Shown in pieces: positions 34,054 to 41,781 of a stretch of 64,000 bases of DNA; positions within the stretch are counted from its first letter, which is position 1, and every line of letters starts with the position of its first letter. The stretch is from contig NZ_BAUX01000002.1 of NCBI RefSeq assembly GCF_002897035.1, forward strand, positions 186,001 to 250,000, given 5' to 3'. A program made the translations under genes and the position numbers. The notes below the pieces were generated by a model. That model saw nothing but the letters and a program-made list of their open reading frames with translations. It made no database searches and was not told where the DNA came from. The stretch is from Methylopila sp. Yamaguchi. Its GTDB lineage: Bacteria > Pseudomonadota > Alphaproteobacteria > Rhizobiales > Methylopilaceae.

Positions 34054-34950
34054 TCAGATGGAGGCCGCAGCCGGCAGCGGGTCTTCGGCTGTGGCGCGCG
34101 GACGCACCACAGCGGGCTTGCGAGGATCGTAGGGTCGGCCCTCGATCTCGCTCGCAAAGCTCTTCGAGCGGGTCACCAGGAACTCCAGCAGGTGGTTCCG
34201 CAGCGGGTAGTAGTCGGCGTGCCTATGCATTGAGGCCGCCAGGCGGTCGCGCGGCAGCGGGTTCTCGACGATCTCGGCGATCTTCGCCTGCGGCCCGTTC
34301 GTCATGAGCACGATCCGGTCGGCCAGCAGCATGGCCTCGTCGATGTCGTGGGTGATCATGAACACGGTCTGCCCGGTCTCCCGGCAGATGCGGCGCGCCT
34401 CCTCCTGCAACGAACCGCGGGTCAGCGCGTCGAGCGCCGAGAACGGCTCGTCCATCAGCAGCATCTTGGGCTCGATCGCGAGCGCCCGGGCGATGCCCAC
34501 GCGCTGCTTCATGCCGCCGGACAGCTCCGCGGGCTTCTTGTGCTCCGAGCCCGAGAGGTGGACGAGGTCGACGTAGCGCTGGCAATGCGCCCGGACCGTC
34601 TCCCGCGACCACTCCGGGCGGCGGGACGACACCGCGAGGGCGATGTTGCCCAACACGGTCATCCAGGGCAGCAGCGAATGACCTTGGAAGATCACCGCAC
34701 GGTCGAGGCTGGGGCCGGAAATCTCGCGGCCGTCGACGATGACGGAGCCGGAGGACGGCTGGTCGAGACCGGCGAGCACATTGAGGATGGTGGTCTTGCC
34801 GCAGCCCGAATGGCCGATCAGACAGACGAACTCGCCCTTCTGGATTGGCAGCCACAGGTCCTCGAACACCGTGGTCTCGCCGCCGCCGCGCTTGGGATAG
34901 CGCCGGGCGAGCGCTTCGATGGAGATGAGGGGCTTGTCCGTCATCGCCAT
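34054..34950 (-). CDS. cynD: Cyanate/nitrate-type ABC importer, ATP-binding protein
   Basis: The 298-residue ATPase has Walker A GHSGCGKTT, signature LSGGMKQRVGIARALA, Walker B LLMDEPFSALD and switch region MITHDIDEA, as in NrtD/CynD proteins. The ATG at 34950 overlaps the permease stop (TGATG) and a second Met follows two codons later. A longer frame upstream overlaps the permease gene and is not used. The C-terminus is Arg/Pro/Ala-rich. With cynA and cynB it forms the cyanate uptake system. A nitrate/bicarbonate role is possible from the family, but the linked cyanase favours cyanate. Confidence 0.9.
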   Translation of the reverse strand: MAMTDKPLISIEALARRYPKRGGGETTVFEDLWLPIQKGEFVCLIGHSGCGKTTILNVLAGLDQPSSGSVIVDGREISGPSLDRAVIFQGHSLLPWMTVLGNIALAVSSRRPEWSRETVRAHCQRYVDLVHLSGSEHKKPAELSGGMKQRVGIARALAIEPKMLLMDEPFSALDALTRGSLQEEARRICRETGQTVFMITHDIDEAMLLADRIVLMTNGPQAKIAEIVENPLPRDRLAASMHRHADYYPLRNHLLEFLVTRSKSFASEIEGRPYDPRKPAVVRPRATAEDPLPAAASI

Positions 34951-35822
34951 CACTCCCGGTAGGCCACGAGACGCGCGGCGCGGGCGAGCGCGAGGTCGAG
35001 CGCCATGCCCACAAGCCCGATCAGCAGGATCGCCGTGATGATGTTGCCGATCGAGAGGTTGTTCCACTCGTTCCAGACGAAGTAGCCGATGCCGGTGCCG
35101 CCCACGAGCATCTCGGCCGCCACGATGACGAGCCAGGCGATGCCGATCGAGATCCGCATGCCCGTCATGATCGTGGGGGCCGCGGCCGGGAGGATCACGA
35201 GGAACGCCTTTCGAAAGGCGCCCACCTCGAGCGTGGCGGCGACGTTCAGCCACTCCTTCCGGACGCTCGCGACGCCAAAGGCGGTGTTGATCAGCATCGG
35301 CCAGAGCGAGCAGATGAAGATTACGAAGATCGCCGAGACGCCCGAATCCTTGATCGTGTAGAGCGCGAGCGGCATCCAGGCCAAAGGCGAGATCGGCTTC
35401 AGGATCTGGATGAACGGGTCCAGCGCCTTGTAGGTCAGCGGCGACATGCCGATCAGGAAGCCGAGCGGGATGGCGACGGCGGCCGCGAGCAGATAGCCGA
35501 CGAGCACCCGGCCGAGCGAATAGGCGAGTTGGATCCCGACGCCCTGGTCGTTGGCGCCGCGGACATAGAACGGGTCCTTCAGGTGCCCCCACAGCGTGGC
35601 GGCGACGTCCGCGGGCGTCGGGAACGCGCTCTTGGCCCCCTGCGCCGCAGCGCCCGAGACGAGCGCCGCGTACTCCGGGTCGACGGCGCCGCCGCCCGGG
35701 CCGGCGCCCGGCAGCGTCGCCCACTGCCAGGCCCCGACGAACGCGGCGAAAATCAGCACCGACAGCAGCCCTGCGCGCAGGGAAAGAGACGACGCCACCC
35801 TCTCAGCTCCGCTTGATCGCAA
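34950..35822 (-). CDS. cynB: Cyanate/nitrate-type ABC importer, permease
   Basis: The 290-residue protein is an NrtB/CynB-type permease. About six helices are visible, with N-terminal LLSVLIFAAFVGAWQWATL and the conserved inner blocks LKPISPLAWMPLALYTIKDS, LWPMLINTAFGVASV and the coupling-helix segment VAATLEVGAFRKAFLVILPAAAP. Its start overlaps the end of cynA, and its stop overlaps the start of cynD, so the operon is translationally coupled. It forms the membrane channel for the solute caught by CynA. Confidence 0.9.
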   Translation of the reverse strand: MRSSGAERVASSLSLRAGLLSVLIFAAFVGAWQWATLPGAGPGGGAVDPEYAALVSGAAAQGAKSAFPTPADVAATLWGHLKDPFYVRGANDQGVGIQLAYSLGRVLVGYLLAAAVAIPLGFLIGMSPLTYKALDPFIQILKPISPLAWMPLALYTIKDSGVSAIFVIFICSLWPMLINTAFGVASVRKEWLNVAATLEVGAFRKAFLVILPAAAPTIMTGMRISIGIAWLVIVAAEMLVGGTGIGYFVWNEWNNLSIGNIITAILLIGLVGMALDLALARAARLVAYRE

Positions 35823-37161
35823 AGGAGGCGACGTACTCGTCCGGCTTCGTCGGGTCGAAGGGCTTGCCCATGACGGAGAAGGTCTTGGTGGTCGTCTCTG
35901 GCGGCATGAGCCCTGCTTCCGCCATCAACCTCTTGGCGTCCGTCGCGAGGAACACGTCGTTCGCGACCTTGGCGTAGTCGACGTCGCCCTTGATCTGACC
36001 CCAGCGCTTCATCTGGGTGAGGATCCAGACCGCGAAGCTCTCCCACGGGAAGGGATCGAAGGCGATGCGGTTCGGGTCCTTCTTGACGCCGCCGAGGCCG
36101 TCCGCGTAGGTGCCGGTCAGCACTTGCTCCACCACCGTCTGCGGCTGGTTGAGATAGTTCGTGGGCGCGATCGCCGCGGCGATCTCCTTCCGGTTCTCGG
36201 CCTTTTGCGCGAAGGCGGTGGCCTCGATGATCGCCTTCAGCAGCGCCTGGTAGGTCCCGGGCATTTCGGTCACGAACTGCTTCGAGGCCGAGAACGCGCA
36301 GCAGGGGTGGCCGTCCCAGATCTCCTTGGACAGGATGTGGATGAAGCCGACGCCGTCGTAGACCGCGCGCTGGTTGACCGGGTCCGGCGCCAGGAAGCCG
36401 TCGATGTTGTCGGCGCGCAGGTTCGCGACCATCTCGGGCGGCGGCACGGCGCGGATCTGCACGTCGCGGTCGGGGTCGATCCCTGCTTCCGCCAGGTAGT
36501 AGCGCAGCAGGTAGTTGTGCATGGAGTAGTCGAAGGGCACGGCGAACTTCATGCCCTTCCAATCCTTCGGGTCGCGCTTGTCCTTGTGCTTGACCGCGAG
36601 CGTGATCGCCTGGCCGTTGACGTTCTCGACCGCCGGCATGGTCCACGGGATCGGGTTCGAGCCGACCCCCATGGAGATCGCCAGCGGCATCGGCGAGAGC
36701 ATGTGGGCGGCGTCGTATTCCTTGTTGATCGCCTTATCGCGGATCACGGCCCAGCCGGCGGTCTTCACCACTTCGACGTTCAGACCCTGCTTCTCGTAGA
36801 AGCCCATCGGCTTCGCCATGATGATCGGCGTCGCGCAGGTGATCGGAATGAAGCCGACCTTGAGGTCCGTCTTCTCAGGCTTCGCCGCTTGCGCGAAGGC
36901 TTCGGTGGCGGAGGCCAGCGGGAACAGCGCGTTCACCGCCGCGAAAGCTGTCCCGGCCCCGACCGCGCTGAGGAAAGCGCGTCGCGTGGCGTCGTGCGGA
37001 AACAGCGCGCGCATGACTGCGCCCTCGACGACGCGGGTCGTCCGCGCGTCTTCGGAGGCCTGCGCCTGCACATGCTCGGCCTCGCTGCCGTGTTGGCCGC
37101 AGGAGCAGCCGCGGCTGTTGAGGCGATAGCGGGCGTCGAACGGGTCTTTGAAGGTGGTCAT
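35803..37161 (-). CDS. cynA: Cyanate/nitrate-type ABC importer, Tat-exported binding protein
   Basis: The 452-residue receptor belongs to the CmpA/NrtA family. It has a long N-terminal leader with a Cys-X-Cys-X2-His motif (SRGCSCGQHGSEAEH), followed by a twin-arginine signal (DATRRAFLSAVGAGTAFAA, Arg-Arg at about 60-61). The mature part has LKVGFIPITCATPIIMAKPMG and MLSPMPLAISMGVGS, typical of this group. The presence of the family in a cluster with cyanase and cynF supports cyanate as ligand. The predicted sigma-54 promoter lies 38 bases upstream. The leader Cys motif is common to this family, but its role is unknown to me. Confidence 0.9.
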   Translation of the reverse strand: MTTFKDPFDARYRLNSRGCSCGQHGSEAEHVQAQASEDARTTRVVEGAVMRALFPHDATRRAFLSAVGAGTAFAAVNALFPLASATEAFAQAAKPEKTDLKVGFIPITCATPIIMAKPMGFYEKQGLNVEVVKTAGWAVIRDKAINKEYDAAHMLSPMPLAISMGVGSNPIPWTMPAVENVNGQAITLAVKHKDKRDPKDWKGMKFAVPFDYSMHNYLLRYYLAEAGIDPDRDVQIRAVPPPEMVANLRADNIDGFLAPDPVNQRAVYDGVGFIHILSKEIWDGHPCCAFSASKQFVTEMPGTYQALLKAIIEATAFAQKAENRKEIAAAIAPTNYLNQPQTVVEQVLTGTYADGLGGVKKDPNRIAFDPFPWESFAVWILTQMKRWGQIKGDVDYAKVANDVFLATDAKRLMAEAGLMPPETTTKTFSVMGKPFDPTKPDEYVASFAIKRS

Positions 37162-37198
37162 CGGCGCGGGCTCCGGGTGAACGGTCGTGCCGGATCCG

Positions 37199-37216
37199 TT
37201 GCAGGGGCCGTGCCAA
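37199..37216 (-). promoter_or_regulatory. Sigma-54 (-24/-12) promoter of cynABDS
   Basis: Read on the minus strand the site is TTGGCACGGCCCCTGCAA. It matches TGGCACG-N4-TTGCA at all but one position, with exact spacing. The start is predicted near 37190, about 29 bases before the cynA ATG. It fits the sigma-54-dependent regulator encoded next door. Confidence 0.9.
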
Positions 37217-37274
37217 GCGCGTGGCTTCGGGCAAGAGCGTGAGATCCGAACGAACTTGCGCCCTCGGCGGATTC

Positions 37275-37325
37275 ACGAAATATCGTCGGCCACGACTTTT
37301 CGTGCGGGGAGGGACGAAATCTCGT
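37275..37325. promoter_or_regulatory. Three ACGA-N4-TCGT palindromes, likely CynF upstream activator sites
   Basis: ACGAAATATCGT (37275-37286), ACGACTTTTCGT (37292-37303) and ACGAAATCTCGT (37314-37325) share the half-sites ACGA/TCGT with a 4-base spacer. Their centres lie about 90, 107 and 129 bases upstream of the predicted cynA start, a normal place for enhancer sites of sigma-54 activators. The third overlaps the GTG start of cynF, which suggests autoregulation. Confidence 0.75.
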
Positions 37326-39186
37326 GACTTCGCCCAGCGCGCTCGCCTTCGAGACAACCCCCGACGCGGCTCTGATCGTGGACCCGCACCAAGACGCGAT
37401 CGTCGCCGCGAACGCCGTCGCACGACGGCTGTTCGGGAGCGACGACGGGCCGTTGGAGGGGCATTCCTTCGCCGCGCTTCACCCAGGGCAGCGCCCCGCC
37501 CTTGTCGTCTTCACAGAGGCCGTGCTCACGCTCGGCCGGCATTGGACGCGCTCGCTCAAGCCGAGGCTCGCGTCCGACGGGCCTCGCGACGTCGAATATG
37601 TCGGCGTCCGGCTTCCCGAAGGCGACCAGATCCTCGTCACCCTCTCGGATCTCGACGAACGCCGCCGCCGCGACGCGAACGCCGAAGCCGACCGCTACAT
37701 TCGCGACGGCATCGCCGAATGGCGGCGGGTGGAACGCTTCTTCCAGGACGTGGAGCGGGAGAACCAGCTCATACTCCGCGCGGCCGGCGAAGGCGTCTAT
37801 GGCGTCAACGCCGACGGGATCACCACCTTCCTCAACCCGGCGGCCGAGCGGATGCTGGGGTGGACGGCGGAGGAGCTGGTCGGGCGCAACATGCACGCGA
37901 CCGTGCATCACAAGCACCCCGACGGCGCGCATTACCCCCACCACGACTGCCCGATCTACGCCGCCTTCCGGGACGGCGCGGTGCATCAGGTCGCGGACGA
38001 GGTGTTCTGGCGGAAGGACGGCGCGCCGCTCTGGGTCGAGTACACCTCGACGCCGATCCGAGACCGGGGGGCGGTGGTCGGCGCGGTCGTGGTGTTCCGC
38101 GACATCGGCCAGCGCCGCGAGGCCGAGGCGAAGCTGAAGGCCGCCCTCGCCGAGGTCGAGAGCCTGCGCGAGCGGCTGGAGTTGGAGAACGCCTACCTGC
38201 AGGAGGAGATCCGTCTGGAAGGCCGCCACCACGGCATCATCGGCACCAGCGCCGCGATCGAGACCGTGCTGCGGCAGGTCGAGCTCGTGGCGCCGACCGA
38301 CGCCTCGGTCCTCGTCACCGGAGAGAGCGGCACGGGCAAGGAGCTGATCGCCCGCGCGATCCATGAAGCCAGCGGTCGGCGCGAGCGGCCGCTGATCCGC
38401 GTGAACTGCGCGGCGATTCCGCGCGAGCTGTTCGAAAGCGAGTTCTTCGGCCACGTGAAGGGCGCCTTTACCGGCGCCTTCCGCGACCGCGTCGGCCGGT
38501 TCGAACTCGCGAACGGCGGGACGCTGTTTCTGGACGAGGTCGGCGAGATTCCGCTGGAGCTGCAGAGCAAGCTGCTGCGCGTGCTGCAGGAGGGCCAGAT
38601 CGAGCGCGTGGGCGAGGAGCGGACGCGAAAGGTCGACGTTCGCGTCATCGCCGCCACAAACCGCGACCTCGACGCCGAAGTGCGGAAGGGCGCGTTCCGC
38701 CGCGATCTCTATTTCCGGCTGAACGTGTTCCCGCTGCACTCGGCCCCGTTGCGCGAAAGACCCGAGGACATCCCGCTGCTGGCGCTCAACATCCTGCGCC
38801 GGCCGGGTCGCGCCGCCGCCGGCGCGCCGCTGGCGCTCACCGAAGGCGACGTGCGCCGGCTCACCGCCTACGACTGGCCGGGCAACGTGCGGGAGCTTGA
38901 GAACGTCATGGAGCGCGCGATCATCCTGGCGCGCGACGGCAAACTCAGGATCGACCTGCCCGCCGCGTCCGCCGGCCGGGTCGCGGCTCCGGCGCCGTCG
39001 AAGGCGGCGGGCCATGAGATTCTTACGGCGCAGGAGCTCCGCGCCCGCGACGCCGCCAACATCCGCGCGGCGCTCGCTGCGGCGGGCGGCAAGGTCTCGG
39101 GCCCCGGCGGGGCGGCGGAACGGCTCGGCCTAAAGCCCACCACCCTCGCCTCCCGCATGAAGGCGTTGGGGGTGGGACGGGGCTGA
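37324..39186 (+). CDS. cynF: Sigma-54-dependent Fis-family activator with two PAS domains (CynF-type)
   Basis: The 620-residue protein has a PAS-like domain (about 5-110), a second PAS domain (about 150-265) with a Cys/His-rich insert (HHKHPDGAHYPHHDCP), a coiled linker, and a sigma-54-interacting AAA+ domain (about 300-545). The latter has Walker A GESGTGKE, the GAFTGA loop that touches sigma-54, Walker B TLFLDEVGEI and the arginine-finger region. A Fis-type helix-turn-helix ends the protein (VSGPGGAAERLGLKPTTLAS). GTG at 37324 is preceded by GGGGAGGGA. It is divergent from cynABDS, as expected for CynF, the sigma-54-type regulator known from the cynFABDS cluster of Pseudomonas pseudoalcaligenes. 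Confidence 0.88.
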   Translation: MTSPSALAFETTPDAALIVDPHQDAIVAANAVARRLFGSDDGPLEGHSFAALHPGQRPALVVFTEAVLTLGRHWTRSLKPRLASDGPRDVEYVGVRLPEGDQILVTLSDLDERRRRDANAEADRYIRDGIAEWRRVERFFQDVERENQLILRAAGEGVYGVNADGITTFLNPAAERMLGWTAEELVGRNMHATVHHKHPDGAHYPHHDCPIYAAFRDGAVHQVADEVFWRKDGAPLWVEYTSTPIRDRGAVVGAVVVFRDIGQRREAEAKLKAALAEVESLRERLELENAYLQEEIRLEGRHHGIIGTSAAIETVLRQVELVAPTDASVLVTGESGTGKELIARAIHEASGRRERPLIRVNCAAIPRELFESEFFGHVKGAFTGAFRDRVGRFELANGGTLFLDEVGEIPLELQSKLLRVLQEGQIERVGEERTRKVDVRVIAATNRDLDAEVRKGAFRRDLYFRLNVFPLHSAPLRERPEDIPLLALNILRRPGRAAAGAPLALTEGDVRRLTAYDWPGNVRELENVMERAIILARDGKLRIDLPAASAGRVAAPAPSKAAGHEILTAQELRARDAANIRAALAAAGGKVSGPGGAAERLGLKPTTLASRMKALGVGRG

Positions 39187-39222
39187 AGCTGGACAGGGAT
39201 TAAGGCTGCGCGCGTTGACGCA

Positions 39223-39345
39223 GTGCGTGCTTCGAGACGCCTCGCCAACGCTAGGCTCCTCATCATGAGGAGGTCACCCTATCGAAGAGCTCGGACCGTC
39301 CCCAGGCTGAGAAGCAGCCGCCAGGCTGCCTCTCGACGCATGCAG
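39223..39345. repeat. Palindromic repeat family A, inverted pair
   Basis: Copy 1 (39223-39273) reads GTGCGTGCTTCGAGACGC then CTCCTCATCATGAGGAGG. Copy 2 (about 39301-39345) is inverted: GGCTGAGAA, a GCAGCC/GGCTGC hairpin, then CTCTCGACGCATGC. It matches the pair at 30845-30960 in order, orientation and spacing. Located between cynF and the DUF4394 gene, which converge here. Confidence 0.7.
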
Positions 39346-39356
39346 TTGGCCGCGGC

Positions 39357-39391
39357 GTCGTCATGCCCGCGCTTTCGTCGGGCATGACGAC
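39357..39391. repeat. Palindromic repeat family B, single copy (REP-like)
   Basis: GTCGTCATGCCCG, a short loop, CGGGCATGACGAC. The perfect 13-bp arms carry the same CGTCATGCCCG core seen at 61781-61873. Confidence 0.75.
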
Positions 39392-39421
39392 CGGGCCGTG
39401 AGAGGCGTTTGAGCCTCTGGC

Positions 39422-40225
39422 TCAGCTCTTCGGCCACCAGGCGATGTCGGTGACGTCCTTGCCGCCCGCGACGTCGCCGGCCTTGGTGGTCTTGCCCGAG
39501 GCGAGGTCGATCGAATAGAGCGCGCCGCCCGTCATGAGCCAGCCCGTGTTCTTGCCGTCCGCCGAGGCGGCGATCTCGAAGCCCACAGGGCCGGAGAGCT
39601 TCACATCGATCTTGCCGATGGCGGAGAGGACGCCGTCGTTCGGCGGGGCCTGCTTCACCAGCGCCGGAATGGTGGCGTCGATGTCGAATAGCTCGGTCTT
39701 CTCGGCCTTCTTGCCGTTCACGGAGTTCGTGTAGGCGCCCGCCACGATGTTGGGCTTTTCGCCCTTGTGCATGTCGGTCTCGGCGTACTTCAGCGACCCG
39801 TCGACCGTCGCCTTGCCGTCGTCGACGTTGACGCGCAGGCTCATGCCGCCGTCGGTCAGGATGCGCAGGCGATCCGCCATGGGGTTGAAGTCCACGGTCA
39901 CCTTGGCGCCCGCCGGAATCTTCTCGCTCAGCGCGCTCTTCTTCGTCGCCGCGCCTGACTTCGGATCGATCGTGACGATGTCGCCCGCGGCGGTGACGCC
40001 GTAGAGCATGCCGTCGGCGGGACGGACGTCGATGCCGACGAGGTCGCTTGCGCCGGTCAACTCGACCGTGCCGGAGACCTTGAGCGTCGCGGCGTCGACC
40101 AGCGCGAGCGCCTTGCCGCCGACCAGCGCGATTACGGTGTCGGCGGAGGCGGGGGCCGCGGCGGCGAGGCTAAGGGCGCCGACGGCGGCGGCGAGGCGGA
40201 GCTTGGACGAAAGGGCGAAGGACAT
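39422..40225 (-). CDS. DUF4394 domain-containing exported protein
   Basis: The 267-residue protein has a Sec signal peptide (MSFALSSKLRLAAAVGALSL, cleaved near ASA) and one DUF4394 domain. Blocks of the family are LVGIDVRPADGMLYGVTAAG, VTVDFNPMADRLRILTDGG and SLRVNVDDGKATVDG, and the last third repeats the beta-propeller-like pattern (GWLMTGGALYSIDLASGK). The function of the family is not established. AGGAG precedes the ATG at 40225. It is divergent from an ECF sigma factor/anti-sigma pair, so it is a candidate member of that regulon. Confidence 0.88.
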   Translation of the reverse strand: MSFALSSKLRLAAAVGALSLAAAAPASADTVIALVGGKALALVDAATLKVSGTVELTGASDLVGIDVRPADGMLYGVTAAGDIVTIDPKSGAATKKSALSEKIPAGAKVTVDFNPMADRLRILTDGGMSLRVNVDDGKATVDGSLKYAETDMHKGEKPNIVAGAYTNSVNGKKAEKTELFDIDATIPALVKQAPPNDGVLSAIGKIDVKLSGPVGFEIAASADGKNTGWLMTGGALYSIDLASGKTTKAGDVAGGKDVTDIAWWPKS

Positions 40226-40309
40226 CGGGTGCGTCTCCTGTCGTGTCGTGGCGCGCCGCGGAACGCGACCCGCGCTGGCCCTACCCGCGGGACGCCGGCG
40301 GCGGATGCA

Positions 40310-40365
40310 GCGGATGCGATGTCTTTTTCGTGAGCGGGGATTTTTTTGACGGCCCCCGCATCCGC
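40310..40365. promoter_or_regulatory. 9-bp inverted repeat between DUF4394 and the sigma-factor gene
   Basis: GCGGATGCG (40310-40318) and CGCATCCGC (40357-40365) are perfect inverted copies separated by 38 bases with a T-rich centre. It may be an operator or an RNA structure in the divergent promoter region. Confidence 0.45.
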
Positions 40366-40429
40366 GAGGCGGTCGCTCGGGTATGAGTTTGGACCCGCCC
40401 GCCGACCGCGGCTCCGGAGATCGACGAGC

Positions 40430-40990
40430 ATGACGGCCGACGTTTTCGCCACCGACCGGGCCGACCCCTGCGCCGCGGACCTCGCCGCCTGCGCGCGCGG
40501 CGACCGGGCGGCGCTGCGCGCGATCTACGAACGCGAGGCCGGGACGCTGATCGCGGTCGCGGCGCGCATCGTGCGCCGGCGCGAGGTCGCCGAGGAGGTG
40601 GTGCAGGAGGCCTTCGTGCAGATCTGGCGGCGCGCGGGAAGCTTCGATCCCGCGCTCGGCTCTGGCCGAGGTTGGGTGTTCTCGATCGTCCGCAACCGCG
40701 CCCTCAACGCCGTCCGCGACGAGCGCCACGTGCCGGTGGAGGATGATGCGCTCGCGGCCTATGCGGAGGCGGCGACCGACGTCGACGACGCCTTCGGCCG
40801 GCTCGCCGCTTCCAGCGCGCTCCGCCGCTGCCTCGGCGGGCTGGAGCCCCGGCGGCGCGCGAGCCTGCTGCTCGCTTATGTGGCGGGCCTCAGCCATGGC
40901 GAGATCGCCGAGCGCCTCAACGTGCCGCTTGGCACCGCCAAGGCCTGGGTGCGGCGCTCGCTGCTCGCCCTGAAGGAGTGCATGGCGTGA
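40430..40990 (+). CDS. ECF RNA polymerase sigma factor
   Basis: The 186-residue protein has sigma region 2 (VAARIVRRREVAEEVVQEAFVQIWRR, about 36-63) and region 4 with its helix-turn-helix (LSHGEIAERLNVPLGTAKAWVRRSLLALKE, about 150-180), without regions 1 and 3. It steers RNA polymerase to a small regulon, commonly stress or envelope genes. The ATG at 40430 has GGAGA upstream. It overlaps the anti-sigma gene by 4 bases (GTGA), the usual arrangement for sigma/RskA pairs. Confidence 0.92.
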   Translation: MTADVFATDRADPCAADLAACARGDRAALRAIYEREAGTLIAVAARIVRRREVAEEVVQEAFVQIWRRAGSFDPALGSGRGWVFSIVRNRALNAVRDERHVPVEDDALAAYAEAATDVDDAFGRLAASSALRRCLGGLEPRRRASLLLAYVAGLSHGEIAERLNVPLGTAKAWVRRSLLALKECMA

Positions 40991-41727
40991 GCGACCCGCG
41001 CGCCCACCCCGATCTCGCGGGCGAATACGTCCTCGGCTTGCTGCCGCCCGCCGAGCACGAGGCGTTCGAGCTGCGGCTCGCGACCGACCGGCCCTTGGCG
41101 CTCGCCGTCGCCGCATGGCGCGACCGCCTCCACGAGCTCGACGCCGCGGCGGCGCCGATCCCGCCCTCGCCCGACCTCTGGGCGAAGATCGAAGGCGCAG
41201 TCGCAGCACCCCAGGGCGCCGCGACCGCCCCCGCAGCTTCCGTCTACCCGCGGGCGGAGGCTCAAGGTCGCCCGTCGTTCTTCCGCGGCCTCTGGGAGAG
41301 CCTTACGCTCTGGCGCGGCGTGGGTTTCGCCGGCGCGGCCGCGAGCGTCGCGCTCGGCCTCGTGCTGGTCGCGGCGCCCAAACCCCGCGCGCCGATCGCG
41401 ATCGCGGTCCTGCTGACATCAGACGGCGTCCCCGGCGCGGTCGTCGACATCTACGCCGACGGCGAGTCGCTGGTCGCGCCGCTGCAGGACGTCTCCGTGC
41501 CGGACGGGCGGACCCTGCAGGTGTGGACCCTGCCGGACGTCCAGCGCGGCCCGGTCTCCATCGGGCTGATGCCACGGGCGGCGCGGACGCGGCTCGCCTC
41601 CATGGAGCTGCCGGCCCCGAAGCCGCGCCAGCTTTACGAGATCACCCTCGAGCCCGCCGGCGGATCGCCGACCGCGCGGCCGACCGGGCCGATCCTTTAC
41701 AAGGGCTACGCTGAACCCCCGCGTTGA
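40987..41727 (+). CDS. Anti-sigma factor, RskA family
   Basis: The 246-residue protein has an N-terminal cytoplasmic anti-sigma part (AGEYVLGLLPPAEHEAFELRL), one membrane helix (GVGFAGAAASVALGLVLVA, about 107-125) and a periplasmic RskA-C domain (LQVWTLPDVQRGPVSIGLMP, LYEITLEPAGGSPTARPTGPI). It would hold the sigma factor inactive until an envelope signal. I chose the GTG at 40987, which overlaps the sigma stop and has GGAG 8 bases upstream; a GTG at 40978 is an alternative. Confidence 0.9.
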   Translation: MSDPRAHPDLAGEYVLGLLPPAEHEAFELRLATDRPLALAVAAWRDRLHELDAAAAPIPPSPDLWAKIEGAVAAPQGAATAPAASVYPRAEAQGRPSFFRGLWESLTLWRGVGFAGAAASVALGLVLVAAPKPRAPIAIAVLLTSDGVPGAVVDIYADGESLVAPLQDVSVPDGRTLQVWTLPDVQRGPVSIGLMPRAARTRLASMELPAPKPRQLYEITLEPAGGSPTARPTGPILYKGYAEPPR

Positions 41728-41781
41728 CGCGCCCTTGCGGGTGTCCGAGGGTCCGCGCCCCGACTGTTGAAGGAGACACGC

